Both the position numbers and the translations under genes were made by a program. Under the pieces are notes generated by a model, which searched no databases, was not told where the DNA came from, and saw only the letters and a program-made list of their open reading frames with translations. From Thalassotalea_B piscium_A (lineage in GTDB: Bacteria; Pseudomonadota; Gammaproteobacteria; Enterobacterales; Alteromonadaceae), in NCBI GenBank assembly GCA_049347715.1, contig CP186339.1:1488001-1552000 (forward strand): a stretch of 64,000 nt of DNA, read 5' to 3'. Below are positions 34,962 through 43,413 of the stretch, piece by piece (positions within the stretch are counted from its first letter, which is position 1; every line of letters starts with the position of its first letter).

Positions 34962-35436
34962 TATAAAGTTTTATTTGTAGTTCTATTTTTTAGAATGTTG
35001 TTTTTATTTTTTATTGATATTCAAAATTAATTAAATAGGTAAGAATAAATGCGTATTCAAATATAAGGATGAACAAATGAAAAAGATAATTAATCAATTA
35101 AAAGTGGTTTTTAATACGAATAAGCAATGTGCATTAGAATGTAACTATGCGAATAATTACTATGGTGACCAATATTGTCAGGTTAAAGTTACCGTTAAAG
35201 ATTAACAATGTATGCATAACATGGGATATTTCAAACAATTTCTTTAATAGATACAAAAGGAAATAAGGTGGCGGTTAAAGCCGGTTACCAGCACGAAAAA
35301 TCACAAGTTTTTGATTATAAAAGCGTTCATAATATGTAGAATATTAGTAATATATTTTACATATTATGAATACAGTTATTAGTGCAGAAAGGTTGTTAAT
35401 ACAGAATTACTTAGGTATTTTTTCATGACTAACCTG
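34962..35436. other. Intergenic region downstream of oxyR with gene remnants and an inverted repeat
   Basis: A 475-bp gap. It contains two short coding-like segments in different frames (35077-35205 and 35214-35339) and a perfect 13-bp inverted repeat, TTCATAATATGTA (35326-35338) and TACATATTATGAA (35358-35370), loop 19 nt. The repeat overlaps the second stop codon and is too A/T-rich, without a T-run, to be a clear terminator. Confidence 0.5.
35077..35339 (+). pseudogene. Possible frameshifted small gene
   Basis: ATG 35077, with AAGGA upstream, opens a 42-codon frame with three Cys residues (NKQCALECNY, DQYCQVKVTVKD) that stops at 35205. Directly afterwards a second coding-like segment continues in another frame to 35339 (SLIDTKGNKVAVKAGYQ, ending KSVHNM). 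The two together look like a single small gene broken by a frameshift, or a real 42-residue peptide plus chance sequence. The parent family is not recognised. Confidence 0.3.
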
Positions 35437-36432
35437 TCAGTTCATATCTGTTTTAGCATCCTCTGCTTTTTTGATGCGACGATTATTGTCAAAAAACCAT
35501 TGTGTGACATAATTCGGATAATTAACTTTGTTATTAACAAAGTAACCTGTGTTAGCTCCATTTTTGCTAGGCCATTTATGTCCCATCCCATTAACCACTA
35601 TTTTTGAAACACGTGGGCCAATTGAATCCGAAAAAATCACATTAGTACCGTCTGTTGATATAGGGATTGCGGAACTTTTATGCGCAGCGCCATATACATT
35701 AGCCATAATAGCTGCACCATGCTCATTAAAGTTAGGCGCGACAGTTGTGTCAGCACTTCCATGGATTGTTGAGTAAATTTGGGTTGCAAAATTAGGAGAG
35801 TATTTTCCCGCCATATCTTGACATGATTTCGCTTGTTTTATATTTGAATAATGAGAAGGCACGTTAGCGTATTGCGTGGCTGTAGTACCTAATCCAGGTC
35901 CTGAGGCTGAACCAACACCAGAAAATATGTCTGGCGCTAGGCAAGCGATTACATTGACTTGACCACCACCTGATGAAAACCCAGTAATATAAACTTGGTC
36001 CGGATCAATATTTAATTCTGGGCGTTTTATTAGTTCAAGAGCCAACTGAATAATGTCATTATTATATTTATTTAAACGTGTGTGATCACTTCCATAGTAG
36101 TCCCAGCAATCTATAGAAAATGCCCCTCTATCTGGAACATCAGGTAGAGCGACAACCATACCAAATTTATCCGCCACTTGAGACCAGCCTGCATGCTCTT
36201 TCATATTTGTATTGCTCATCAAACATCCATGCAAGTTGATCATTAGCGCTCGCTTATTGTTTATCAAGGGCGTGGTGGTTGGTTGGTATATGTGTACAGA
36301 ATCCATTCCAGACAAGTTATCTTCTGTTGTCCAATTATCAGCATGTGATTGAAAACAAATTGAAATTAAAGACGAAAATAGAATAACACTAGAGATGATG
36401 AAATGAGCTGATATTGTTGTTTTTTTTATCAT
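35437..36432 (-). CDS. Exported PHB-depolymerase-type esterase
   Basis: A 331-residue exported alpha/beta hydrolase of the esterase_PHB family. Signal peptide about 1-31 (ends SHA), so it is secreted or periplasmic. It has the oxyanion element LHGC (67-70), the nucleophile S153 in GFSSGG, Asp228 in HGSADTT and His285 in GMGHKWP. Extracellular PHB depolymerases share this pattern, but no linker or substrate-binding domain follows, so it could act on oligomers or on other esters. I start at ATG 36432, since the upstream frame is A/T-rich and lacks a signal-peptide start; the ribosome site is weak. It is divergent from a transport and catabolic operon. Confidence 0.85.
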   Translation of the reverse strand: MIKKTTISAHFIISSVILFSSLISICFQSHADNWTTEDNLSGMDSVHIYQPTTTPLINNKRALMINLHGCLMSNTNMKEHAGWSQVADKFGMVVALPDVPDRGAFSIDCWDYYGSDHTRLNKYNNDIIQLALELIKRPELNIDPDQVYITGFSSGGGQVNVIACLAPDIFSGVGSASGPGLGTTATQYANVPSHYSNIKQAKSCQDMAGKYSPNFATQIYSTIHGSADTTVAPNFNEHGAAIMANVYGAAHKSSAIPISTDGTNVIFSDSIGPRVSKIVVNGMGHKWPSKNGANTGYFVNNKVNYPNYVTQWFFDNNRRIKKAEDAKTDMN

Positions 36433-37005
36433 TGGGTATTTACACTTATAGTAATAGTTTAGTGAATTATTTGATGTCTTTATTATCAGGAAATTTATTA
36501 AATAAAACTTGCTACTTTTAACGTAGATCAAGGATGTATTTTTAAGATGACTACGTGATAAATCAAGTAACTTATTTACACCTGAGTGTTGCATTTTTTT
36601 CAACAGGCAGACGATAGCTTTTATGTTTAATTTCTGTGCCGTTTAAATTAAAGATATACGTATCAATATTAAGATTTTGTTTAGTTAAGTTGATAGATAC
36701 AACAATAATTTTTTTCTGCTTAGTTGTTGAACTTAGCGGACACCAGTCAAGCCAATCAATATCATTTCTCGTTTATATAAAGGTTACTTTAAAGAGGAAG
36801 TAATACCTAATAAAAATAATATTTCTATAATATTTAATCCCTTAAAAAGATAAAACAATGAAAAATCCCTTTGTTTAAATGGCTTTGAGGAGTGTTGATT
36901 AAAATTGAACAGCTTGTTGTTTATAAGTTACTTGAGCGTTTTATCATAACGCTGTAAAAATTATCCATTCTTATAATAAAAATAATTTTCGTAATGGATG
37001 CATAA
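36433..37005. other. Divergent regulatory region of the esterase/catabolic locus
   Basis: A 573-bp gap between the exported esterase and the HSL esterase. No gene was seen. It holds AGCGTT-N7-AACGCT (36935-36953) and ATCCATT...AATGGAT (36963-36969/36993-36999), both close to the HSL start. The 5' half near 36700-36760 is unassigned. Confidence 0.5.
36935..36953 (+). promoter_or_regulatory. Palindromic candidate operator upstream of the HSL esterase gene
   Basis: AGCGTT (36935-36940), 7 nt, AACGCT (36948-36953) is a perfect dyad of LysR-like form. It lies 53 bp before the first gene of the operon whose last neighbour is a LysR regulator. A second dyad, ATCCATT/AATGGAT (36963-36999), follows and could shape the 5' leader. 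Confidence 0.45.
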
Positions 37006-38034
37006 ATGCTAGCAAATGACGTTATTTCAAAATCACGAATTGATAAATTTTTTATCAATAGTAAAACTCACACCAATGAAAAAGTTTTGAATATAGCAAG
37101 AGCATCTGATTCAGGTATTGATGATAAAACTCAAGGTGTGCTTAATTTCATTCACTCATTACCACCTGCATATAAATTAGAATTAGAAGTTGTTAGAAAA
37201 AATAGACAAAATCCTTATGGTCATGATCTCGTTGATGATGTCACTAAACTTGATTTAACCATTCCATGTAAAAGTCATGAATTAGCAGTAAGAGTTTATC
37301 GGCCACAAAATATGCCTAATGAAACCTTACCGGCCTTAATCTACTTTCACGGGGGAGGGTTTGTTTTAGGGGATATCGAAAGTTACGATAAAATGCTCGC
37401 GCAACTCTGTAGTCAATCACATATTGTTATTATTTCTGTAGCTTATCGTTTAGCGCCTGAAACTATGTTTCCTGGTGCTGTAGATGACGTGCAAGAATCG
37501 ACAGATTGGATAGCAAAAAATGCAACCTTTTTCAATATTGATCCTACACGCTTAGCCCTTGGAGGAGACAGTGCTGGCGCCAATCTCGCGACAGTCTATT
37601 GTCATTTAAACAAAGCAAGAACAGACTTTACGCCTTTTTTTCAATTATTAATTTATCCATCCATTATTGGTAATGAAAAATCAGAGAGCCGTGAGTTATT
37701 TTCTGAAAATTTGTTACTGACTAAAAATTTACTTCAATGGTTCCACCAATCTTATATTAGTGAAAAGGAAGAAAATGACCCTCGCTTTAATGTCATGAAT
37801 TTTGATGATTTTACTAATTTACCACCAGCATTTGTTTTGACATGTGGCTTTGACCCTCTCAGAGATGAAGGTCAAATGTATGTAAACAAGCTTAAAGACA
37901 GCGGCGTAATAGTTAAACATTCTTGCTACAGTGATATGTTTCACGGTTTTATAAATTATGGCGTACTTCAACAAGCAAGAGATGCAGTATCTGAATGTGC
38001 AATGATTCTTCAAGGAGTGATGAATCTGAAATAA
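37006..38034 (+). CDS. Intracellular HSL-family esterase
   Basis: A 342-residue alpha/beta hydrolase of the hormone-sensitive-lipase family. It has the oxyanion motif HGGGF (H115), the nucleophile S189 in GGDSAGA, Asp283 in DPLRDEG and His313 in MFHGF. There is no signal peptide, so it is cytoplasmic. It probably hydrolyses short-chain esters or lactone/oligomer intermediates imported by the adjacent receptor and transporter. The start is ATG at 37006. A TonB-dependent receptor follows after about 50 bp on the same strand, so the genes are likely co-transcribed. Confidence 0.88.
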   Translation: MLANDVISKSRIDKFFINSKTHTNEKVLNIARASDSGIDDKTQGVLNFIHSLPPAYKLELEVVRKNRQNPYGHDLVDDVTKLDLTIPCKSHELAVRVYRPQNMPNETLPALIYFHGGGFVLGDIESYDKMLAQLCSQSHIVIISVAYRLAPETMFPGAVDDVQESTDWIAKNATFFNIDPTRLALGGDSAGANLATVYCHLNKARTDFTPFFQLLIYPSIIGNEKSESRELFSENLLLTKNLLQWFHQSYISEKEENDPRFNVMNFDDFTNLPPAFVLTCGFDPLRDEGQMYVNKLKDSGVIVKHSCYSDMFHGFINYGVLQQARDAVSECAMILQGVMNLK

Positions 38035-38082
38035 CAAACGGAGATTTACAACATAATTATAACTATACAATCGGGGAATAAA

Positions 38083-40731
38083 ATGAAAACGACTCCATTT
38101 TCAACAACACGTAAATTACTCGCTATTTCTATTTCATTAGCGTTAAGTCATCTCGCCTACGCAGAAGAGCTTGAGGCGGCTGAAGAAAAAGTAGAACAAA
38201 TTCAAATTACCGGGTCATACATAAAAAGAACATCAGTAGATGCCGCAGAGCCTGTTCAGGTATTGGATCATAATTTTATTCAATCGACTGGGGCAACCAC
38301 AGTCTCTGAGCTTATAGGGAAGTTGGCGATATCTTCAGGAGCTGAAAACCAAGCAGATTCTTTTTCACAAGCGGCCACTCAAGGTACTGGTAATGTTAAT
38401 TTACGTGGATTAGGCTTAAGTTCAACACTTGTATTAATTAATGGACGTCGTCAAACTATTTCAGGTGCATTGAGCAATGATGGTAGCGTATTTGTTGATA
38501 CTAGCCATATTCCTATTGATGCAATAGAGCAAGTAGAAGTATTAAAAGAGGGGGCTGCATCTACTTATGGCTCAGACGCTATTGCCGGTGTTGTTAACTT
38601 TATACTACGTAAAGACTTTGAAGGCTTAGAGCTTAACGCAAGTATTAGTAAAGCCGCTAATAGCAGTCAAAAAGATACTGACGTAGGTTTTTTATGGGGT
38701 GCTGAGTTTGACAACACTTTTATCACCGTTTCAGGTCATTACTTAGATAGAACACCATTAACAATTGCCGACCGACCAGAGTTAGGTGATATTGCCTATA
38801 GTGGTTTAGGGAATTCTTTTCTTCTGCTTAATAGCAGCCCTATAGAAGTTACTGATGGTCCGTATGCAGGCACTTATGCTCCTTATGAAAATGTAGCTGA
38901 TCCAACATGTTTAGATAACAGCCTGGGTATGCTAATTCCTCAAGCAAATGGTGCTCGTTGTGGCTTTAATTTTGGTCCACTGTACAACTTAGTTAATACT
39001 GAAACGCGTACGCAACTATATTCTAATATAAATCATCTTTTCGATAATGGTAACGCACTAACTGCTGATATAAGTTGGAGTTCTAATGAAGTAAAAGATA
39101 ACCCGCAATCACCTAGTTATCCTGACTTAACCTTTCCATATATTGCTCCAGGTGCTTCGGGTAATCCCTTTGGCGTTGGCGTAGTTTGGTTAGGTCGACC
39201 ATTAGGTGCAGCCTATGAACCGGCCTTATCACCTCGTCAAAATGATACCTTCCGAACCTCTCTTAATTTGCTAGGCACCTTAGATAATGGTTGGGGGTGG
39301 GATACCGCGTTAACGTATAGTAAAAATACTTACACCCAAAACCAACAAGATCAATTAAAATCTAGACTCTCTGCTGCATTAGCAGGTGTTGGTGGTCCGA
39401 ACAATGATGAACTATTTAATCCTTTTGACCGTTCTGATCTTAGTCAATCAGTTATAGATGATTTTACCTATATGACTGAATCAGAGAAAACCACTGATTT
39501 ATTGGTCTTAGATGCTGTCATTGATGGCGAATTATATGAATTACCTGCTGGTACAGTAGGCTTTGCTGCTGGCATTCAAGTGCGAAACGAAAGCTTTAAA
39601 GTTGAAACAGATGATGTTTTTGAAATTAAATTTGATGCAGAAGGTAATCCGATTCCTGTTGATTTGATCTTTTTACAGGGGTTATCAGAAGTAGATGAAG
39701 ATAGAACATCGTTTGCACTGTTTGCTGAAAGTGTTATTCCTGTATCAGATGATATTGAAATTAAAGCGGCATTACGTTATGAAAAGTTAGAAAATGATTC
39801 AAGCATTGACCCTAAAATAGCAGTGCGCTGGCAAATATCTGATGCATTTATTATGCGTGCTTCTGCAAGTACTGCATTTAGAGAGGCTTCATTATCACAA
39901 CAATATGCTTCATCGGCAGTTATCACTAGTATTACCGATTATGATATGGATGGCGTAGCAAAATCTCCTGCTTTTGTTGGTGTTATTGCCACAGGTAACG
40001 ATGAGTTAAAACCTGAACAATCTGAAAACTATAATATAGGTTTAATTTACAAACCTAGCGCAGATTTAGATTTTAAATTGGATTACTGGCGCGTTAACTA
40101 CACAGATATGATCACTGTAGAAAATGCTCAAGGTAAGCTAATAGATGATCCTAATGGCGCTGACATTATTCGTTCGGATGCTGGCTTTTTATCTTCTGTT
40201 AAGGTTAATTACTTTAATTCTTCAGCGGTAAATGTTGAAGGGGTAGATTTTGAATCAATGTGGAAAATATCAGAGCAGTTTAATTTAACCTTTAACGCCT
40301 CACACTTTATTTCATACGAACTTACCAAAGATAACGGCGAAGTTGTAGAAGCGGCTGGCTCATTTAATATTAATAACTTTGCCCGTTCAATGCCTGAAAC
40401 AAAAGGATCTTTAAATTTCAATTGGGTGGGCGAAACTCAAAGAGCGTCGTTGAATGTGAACTATGTTTCAAGTTATGAAACAGGTGTTGATGTGTCGGCG
40501 TTACCTGATGAAAGTTCAACAATAGATGCTTTTACTACTGTTGATGCTCAATATTCAGCTAACTTCGGTATGACAGAAGATAGCGAGGCAATTTTAACTT
40601 TAGGTATTAAAAACTTGTTCGATGAAATGCCGCCTCGGGCATATATTGCAGCTGGTAGTTTAAGCTATGATCCTAAGCAGCATAACCCGCTAGGTCGTGT
40701 ACTTTACGCTAAAGTAAAATTCGCATTTTAG
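38083..40731 (+). CDS. TonB-dependent outer membrane receptor
   Basis: An 882-residue receptor. Signal peptide about 1-27. The TonB box is probably near EKVEQIQITGSYIKR, then a plug domain (about 40-190) with LVLINGRRQT and AIEQVEVLKEGAASTYGSDAIAGVVNFILRK. The beta-barrel ends with the typical terminal aromatic residue (VLYAKVKFAF). It belongs to the large family of receptors that import siderophores, vitamins, carbohydrates or other large ligands. Its location between two esterases and catabolic dehydrogenases suggests an ester oligomer or aromatic compound rather than iron. A short hairpin (40756-40778) separates it from the next gene. Confidence 0.92.
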   Translation: MKTTPFSTTRKLLAISISLALSHLAYAEELEAAEEKVEQIQITGSYIKRTSVDAAEPVQVLDHNFIQSTGATTVSELIGKLAISSGAENQADSFSQAATQGTGNVNLRGLGLSSTLVLINGRRQTISGALSNDGSVFVDTSHIPIDAIEQVEVLKEGAASTYGSDAIAGVVNFILRKDFEGLELNASISKAANSSQKDTDVGFLWGAEFDNTFITVSGHYLDRTPLTIADRPELGDIAYSGLGNSFLLLNSSPIEVTDGPYAGTYAPYENVADPTCLDNSLGMLIPQANGARCGFNFGPLYNLVNTETRTQLYSNINHLFDNGNALTADISWSSNEVKDNPQSPSYPDLTFPYIAPGASGNPFGVGVVWLGRPLGAAYEPALSPRQNDTFRTSLNLLGTLDNGWGWDTALTYSKNTYTQNQQDQLKSRLSAALAGVGGPNNDELFNPFDRSDLSQSVIDDFTYMTESEKTTDLLVLDAVIDGELYELPAGTVGFAAGIQVRNESFKVETDDVFEIKFDAEGNPIPVDLIFLQGLSEVDEDRTSFALFAESVIPVSDDIEIKAALRYEKLENDSSIDPKIAVRWQISDAFIMRASASTAFREASLSQQYASSAVITSITDYDMDGVAKSPAFVGVIATGNDELKPEQSENYNIGLIYKPSADLDFKLDYWRVNYTDMITVENAQGKLIDDPNGADIIRSDAGFLSSVKVNYFNSSAVNVEGVDFESMWKISEQFNLTFNASHFISYELTKDNGEVVEAAGSFNINNFARSMPETKGSLNFNWVGETQRASLNVNYVSSYETGVDVSALPDESSTIDAFTTVDAQYSANFGMTEDSEAILTLGIKNLFDEMPPRAYIAAGSLSYDPKQHNPLGRVLYAKVKFAF

Positions 40732-40755
40732 GCTAACTTACCCCATAAAAAATAT

Positions 40756-40778
40756 AAAGAGGGAGCTTCTCCCTCTTT
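40756..40778 (+). terminator. Intercistronic hairpin after the TonB receptor gene
   Basis: AAAGAGGGAG (40756-40765) pairs with CTCCCTCTTT (40769-40778) around a 3-nt loop. No T-run follows, so it may be a processing or partial termination signal that lowers the downstream dehydrogenase level relative to the receptor. Confidence 0.55.
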
Positions 40779-40796
40779 AATAATAAGGAAGAAAAT

Positions 40797-41954
40797 ATGT
40801 CCTTTGTTTTTAATACAACTAAATCTATAGTTAATGCTCCTGATTCAACCTCTGAGTTAGGTCATTATTGTCAATCACTGAGTATTAAAAAAGCAATCTT
40901 AGTTACAGATCCTGGCATTGTGAAACTAGGTTTGCATGAAAAAATAATCGCAAGCTTAAAACATTATAAAATTGATTTTATTGTGTTTAGTGATGTTGAA
41001 GTGGATCCTCCTATTGATATTATTGAGCGCGCAATCTCGTTTGCATCAAGTCATGCTATTGATGGCGTTATAGGGCTCGGTGGAGGTAGTTCACTTGATA
41101 CTGCTAAGTTAATATCAGCATTAGCTTATTCTAAACAAACAATCACAGATGCTTTTGGTATTGATAAATTGCTAAATTCAAGATTGCCATTAATTCAAAT
41201 ACCTACTACTGCGGGAACGGGATCAGAAGTTACACCTATTTCAATAGTAACAACGGGTGAAGCAACCAAAATGGGTATAGTCTCGGATGTTTTATTACCA
41301 GATATTGCATTGCTAGATTCAACATTAACATTAAAGCTCCCTGCGCATATCACTGCTGCAACTGGTATTGATGCGATGGTACATGCCATAGAGTCTTACA
41401 CAAGTCATATTAAGAAAAATATATATTCTGATATGCTTGCTATTCAAGCATTAAAATTAATATCAAAAAATATCCAAACAGCGGTACACCAAGGGGATAA
41501 CCTAGAAGCGCGCAGTAATATGATGCTAGGTGCAACGCTTGCAGGGCAAGCTTTTGCTAACGCACCTGTTGCTGCCGTACATGCACTCGCTTATCCATTA
41601 GGGGGGCACTATCACATACCTCATGGGCTGAGTAATTCTTTAGTTTTACCTCATGTTATGCGCTTTAACCTTTCATCTGCGGCAACGTTATATGCGGAGT
41701 TAGCTGAGTTTATTATTCCTGAAAAATGCGCCTCACTAACAGAGCCGAAAGATAAAGCGGAAGAATTAATTCAATATTTAGAATATTTGATTGATGATTT
41801 AGGATTACCTAGCCAATTAAGAGATGCAGGTGTAAATGAAAGCAGTTTACCTATGTTAGCAAATGATGCTATACAGCAACAACGGCTTCTTATAAATAAT
41901 CCTAGGCCTATGAATGAAGAAGATATTTTAGCTATTTATCAAGTCGCATTTTAA
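40797..41954 (+). CDS. Iron-containing alcohol dehydrogenase, probably 4-hydroxybutyrate dehydrogenase
   Basis: A 385-residue type III (iron-activated) alcohol dehydrogenase. NAD(P)-binding GLGGGSSLDTAK and PTTAGTGSEVTP. The metal ligands Asp192, His196, His262 and His276 (IDAMVHAIE, VHALAYP, IPHG) are all present. Many substrates are possible, but the next metabolic gene is a GabD-like succinate-semialdehyde dehydrogenase, which fits 4-hydroxybutyrate dehydrogenase; this substrate is inferred from context. The start is ATG at 40797 after AAGGAAG. Its stop overlaps the MFS gene start (TAATG), so they are translationally coupled. Confidence 0.85.
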   Translation: MSFVFNTTKSIVNAPDSTSELGHYCQSLSIKKAILVTDPGIVKLGLHEKIIASLKHYKIDFIVFSDVEVDPPIDIIERAISFASSHAIDGVIGLGGGSSLDTAKLISALAYSKQTITDAFGIDKLLNSRLPLIQIPTTAGTGSEVTPISIVTTGEATKMGIVSDVLLPDIALLDSTLTLKLPAHITAATGIDAMVHAIESYTSHIKKNIYSDMLAIQALKLISKNIQTAVHQGDNLEARSNMMLGATLAGQAFANAPVAAVHALAYPLGGHYHIPHGLSNSLVLPHVMRFNLSSAATLYAELAEFIIPEKCASLTEPKDKAEELIQYLEYLIDDLGLPSQLRDAGVNESSLPMLANDAIQQQRLLINNPRPMNEEDILAIYQVAF

Positions 41955-43336
41955 TGAACTTAGATAATAAAAGAGAAATAAAAATGGATGAAAAAATCAT
42001 CAAACCCAATTTAACAAGTAATCATTCATCAAAACAAAATATATATGCCGTTTACCTTATCTTTATTTTATTACTGGCTTATACATTTTCGTTTATTGAT
42101 AGACAAATTCTTAGTCTTTTAGTTGAACCAATGAAAAGAGATTTGGATATTACAGATACACAAATGAGCTTATTACAAGGCCTGTCTTTTGCAATCTTTT
42201 ATACCTTGATGGGGTTACCATTGGGTCGTTTAGCTGATAGTAAAAGTCGAAGAGGACTAATCGCGGGTTCTATTTTTCTTTGGAGTCTAATGACAGCGGC
42301 TTGTGGTCTTGCTAAAAGTTATTGGTATCTATTTTTTGCCCGTATGGGCGTTGGCGTTGGTGAAGCCGGATTATCTCCTGCCGCATACTCATTGATTGCC
42401 GATAGTGTAGAGAAAAAACACTTAGCTAAAGCTATCAGTATTTATACTATGGGTATTTATTTTGGTGGTGGGATGGCGCTCATAGTCGGAGGTATGGTTA
42501 TTCAATGGGCAGCTGAGTTTTCAACTATTGATTTACCTATTATTGGTGAAATATACGCTTGGCAAGCTGTATTTCTCGCTGTAGGTTTACCCGGTTTACT
42601 CTTAGTACCTTTGTTGTTTACTTTGAGGGAGCCTCAACGTACACAAACTCAATCTCAAGCTAAAATGGTATCGGTTTCTGAAGTTGTCGATTATTTTAAG
42701 CAAAATAAAAAAACGGTTTTGATGCATAATTTCGGAGCGGCCCTTGCTTCGGTAGCGGGTTATGGCACTTTGGCGTGGGCGCCTAGTTATCTCATTCGTG
42801 TTCATGGTATGACTGGTGGTGAAGTAGGGTTGGCATTTGGTTTAATCGTCTTGTTTTGTGGCGCTGGAGGGGTTATTACTGGCGGAGCTATTGCTGACAG
42901 GCTTTTCAAAAAAGGTAAAATGGATGCTAAAATACGTGTTGCAATGTGGGCTATGGTTATTGGTATTATTCCAACCCTTATATACCCTATAGCGCCTAAT
43001 TTAACTGTAGTATTAGTTTTTTTGGCTATTTCAACATTCTTCGCTAATTTCATGATGGGTCTTGGTCCTGCAGCTATTCAAGAGGTTGTTCCTAGTACAA
43101 TGCGAGGGCAATTTAGTGCGTTATACTTGTTTATTGTTAACTTAATTGGGTTAGGTCTTGGTCCTACGCTTGTAGCATTATCGACAGATTATATATTTGG
43201 GGCCCCGGAAGATGTCGGCTATTCATTATTATTTGTCACAAGCATTGCTATGGCGGGGTCAGCATTGTTGCTGGGTTTATGTTTACCTCATTATCGCAAT
43301 ACGATTAAATCGTTAGAAGAAACAACCCAAAGCTAG
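41954..43336 (+). CDS. MFS transporter (Spinster-like family)
   Basis: A 460-residue inner-membrane transporter of the major facilitator superfamily with 12 predicted helices. It has SFIDRQILSLLVEPMKRDL in helix 1 and the signature GLPLGRLADSKSRRGL between helices 2 and 3. The closest class I recognise is the Spinster/anion symporter-like group that imports organic acids. I keep the ATG at 41954, which overlaps the dehydrogenase stop; ATG 41984 is an alternative start that removes ten charged residues. It probably imports the hydroxy acid or its ester to the dehydrogenase and HSL esterase in the same operon. A terminator follows. Confidence 0.85.
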   Translation: MNLDNKREIKMDEKIIKPNLTSNHSSKQNIYAVYLIFILLLAYTFSFIDRQILSLLVEPMKRDLDITDTQMSLLQGLSFAIFYTLMGLPLGRLADSKSRRGLIAGSIFLWSLMTAACGLAKSYWYLFFARMGVGVGEAGLSPAAYSLIADSVEKKHLAKAISIYTMGIYFGGGMALIVGGMVIQWAAEFSTIDLPIIGEIYAWQAVFLAVGLPGLLLVPLLFTLREPQRTQTQSQAKMVSVSEVVDYFKQNKKTVLMHNFGAALASVAGYGTLAWAPSYLIRVHGMTGGEVGLAFGLIVLFCGAGGVITGGAIADRLFKKGKMDAKIRVAMWAMVIGIIPTLIYPIAPNLTVVLVFLAISTFFANFMMGLGPAAIQEVVPSTMRGQFSALYLFIVNLIGLGLGPTLVALSTDYIFGAPEDVGYSLLFVTSIAMAGSALLLGLCLPHYRNTIKSLEETTQS

Positions 43337-43350
43337 GCAGTTATTTTCAT

Positions 43351-43391
43351 ATCGCTATTAAATTTAGTTATTCATAATGGCGATTTTTTTT
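43351..43391 (+). terminator. Terminator between the MFS and dehydrogenase genes
   Basis: ATCGCTATTA (43351-43360) pairs with TAATGGCGAT (43375-43384) with one T-G wobble, then T8. It implies that the downstream dehydrogenase is expressed by read-through or from a separate promoter. Confidence 0.75.
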
Positions 43392-43413
43392 ATTAAATTT
43401 GAATGGAGCGAAA

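Noticed and set aside
36720..36760. A possible insertion-sequence end in the esterase divergent region
   Set aside because: The TTAGCGGACACC-like stretch resembles some IS ends by eye, but there is no transposase, second end or target duplication.
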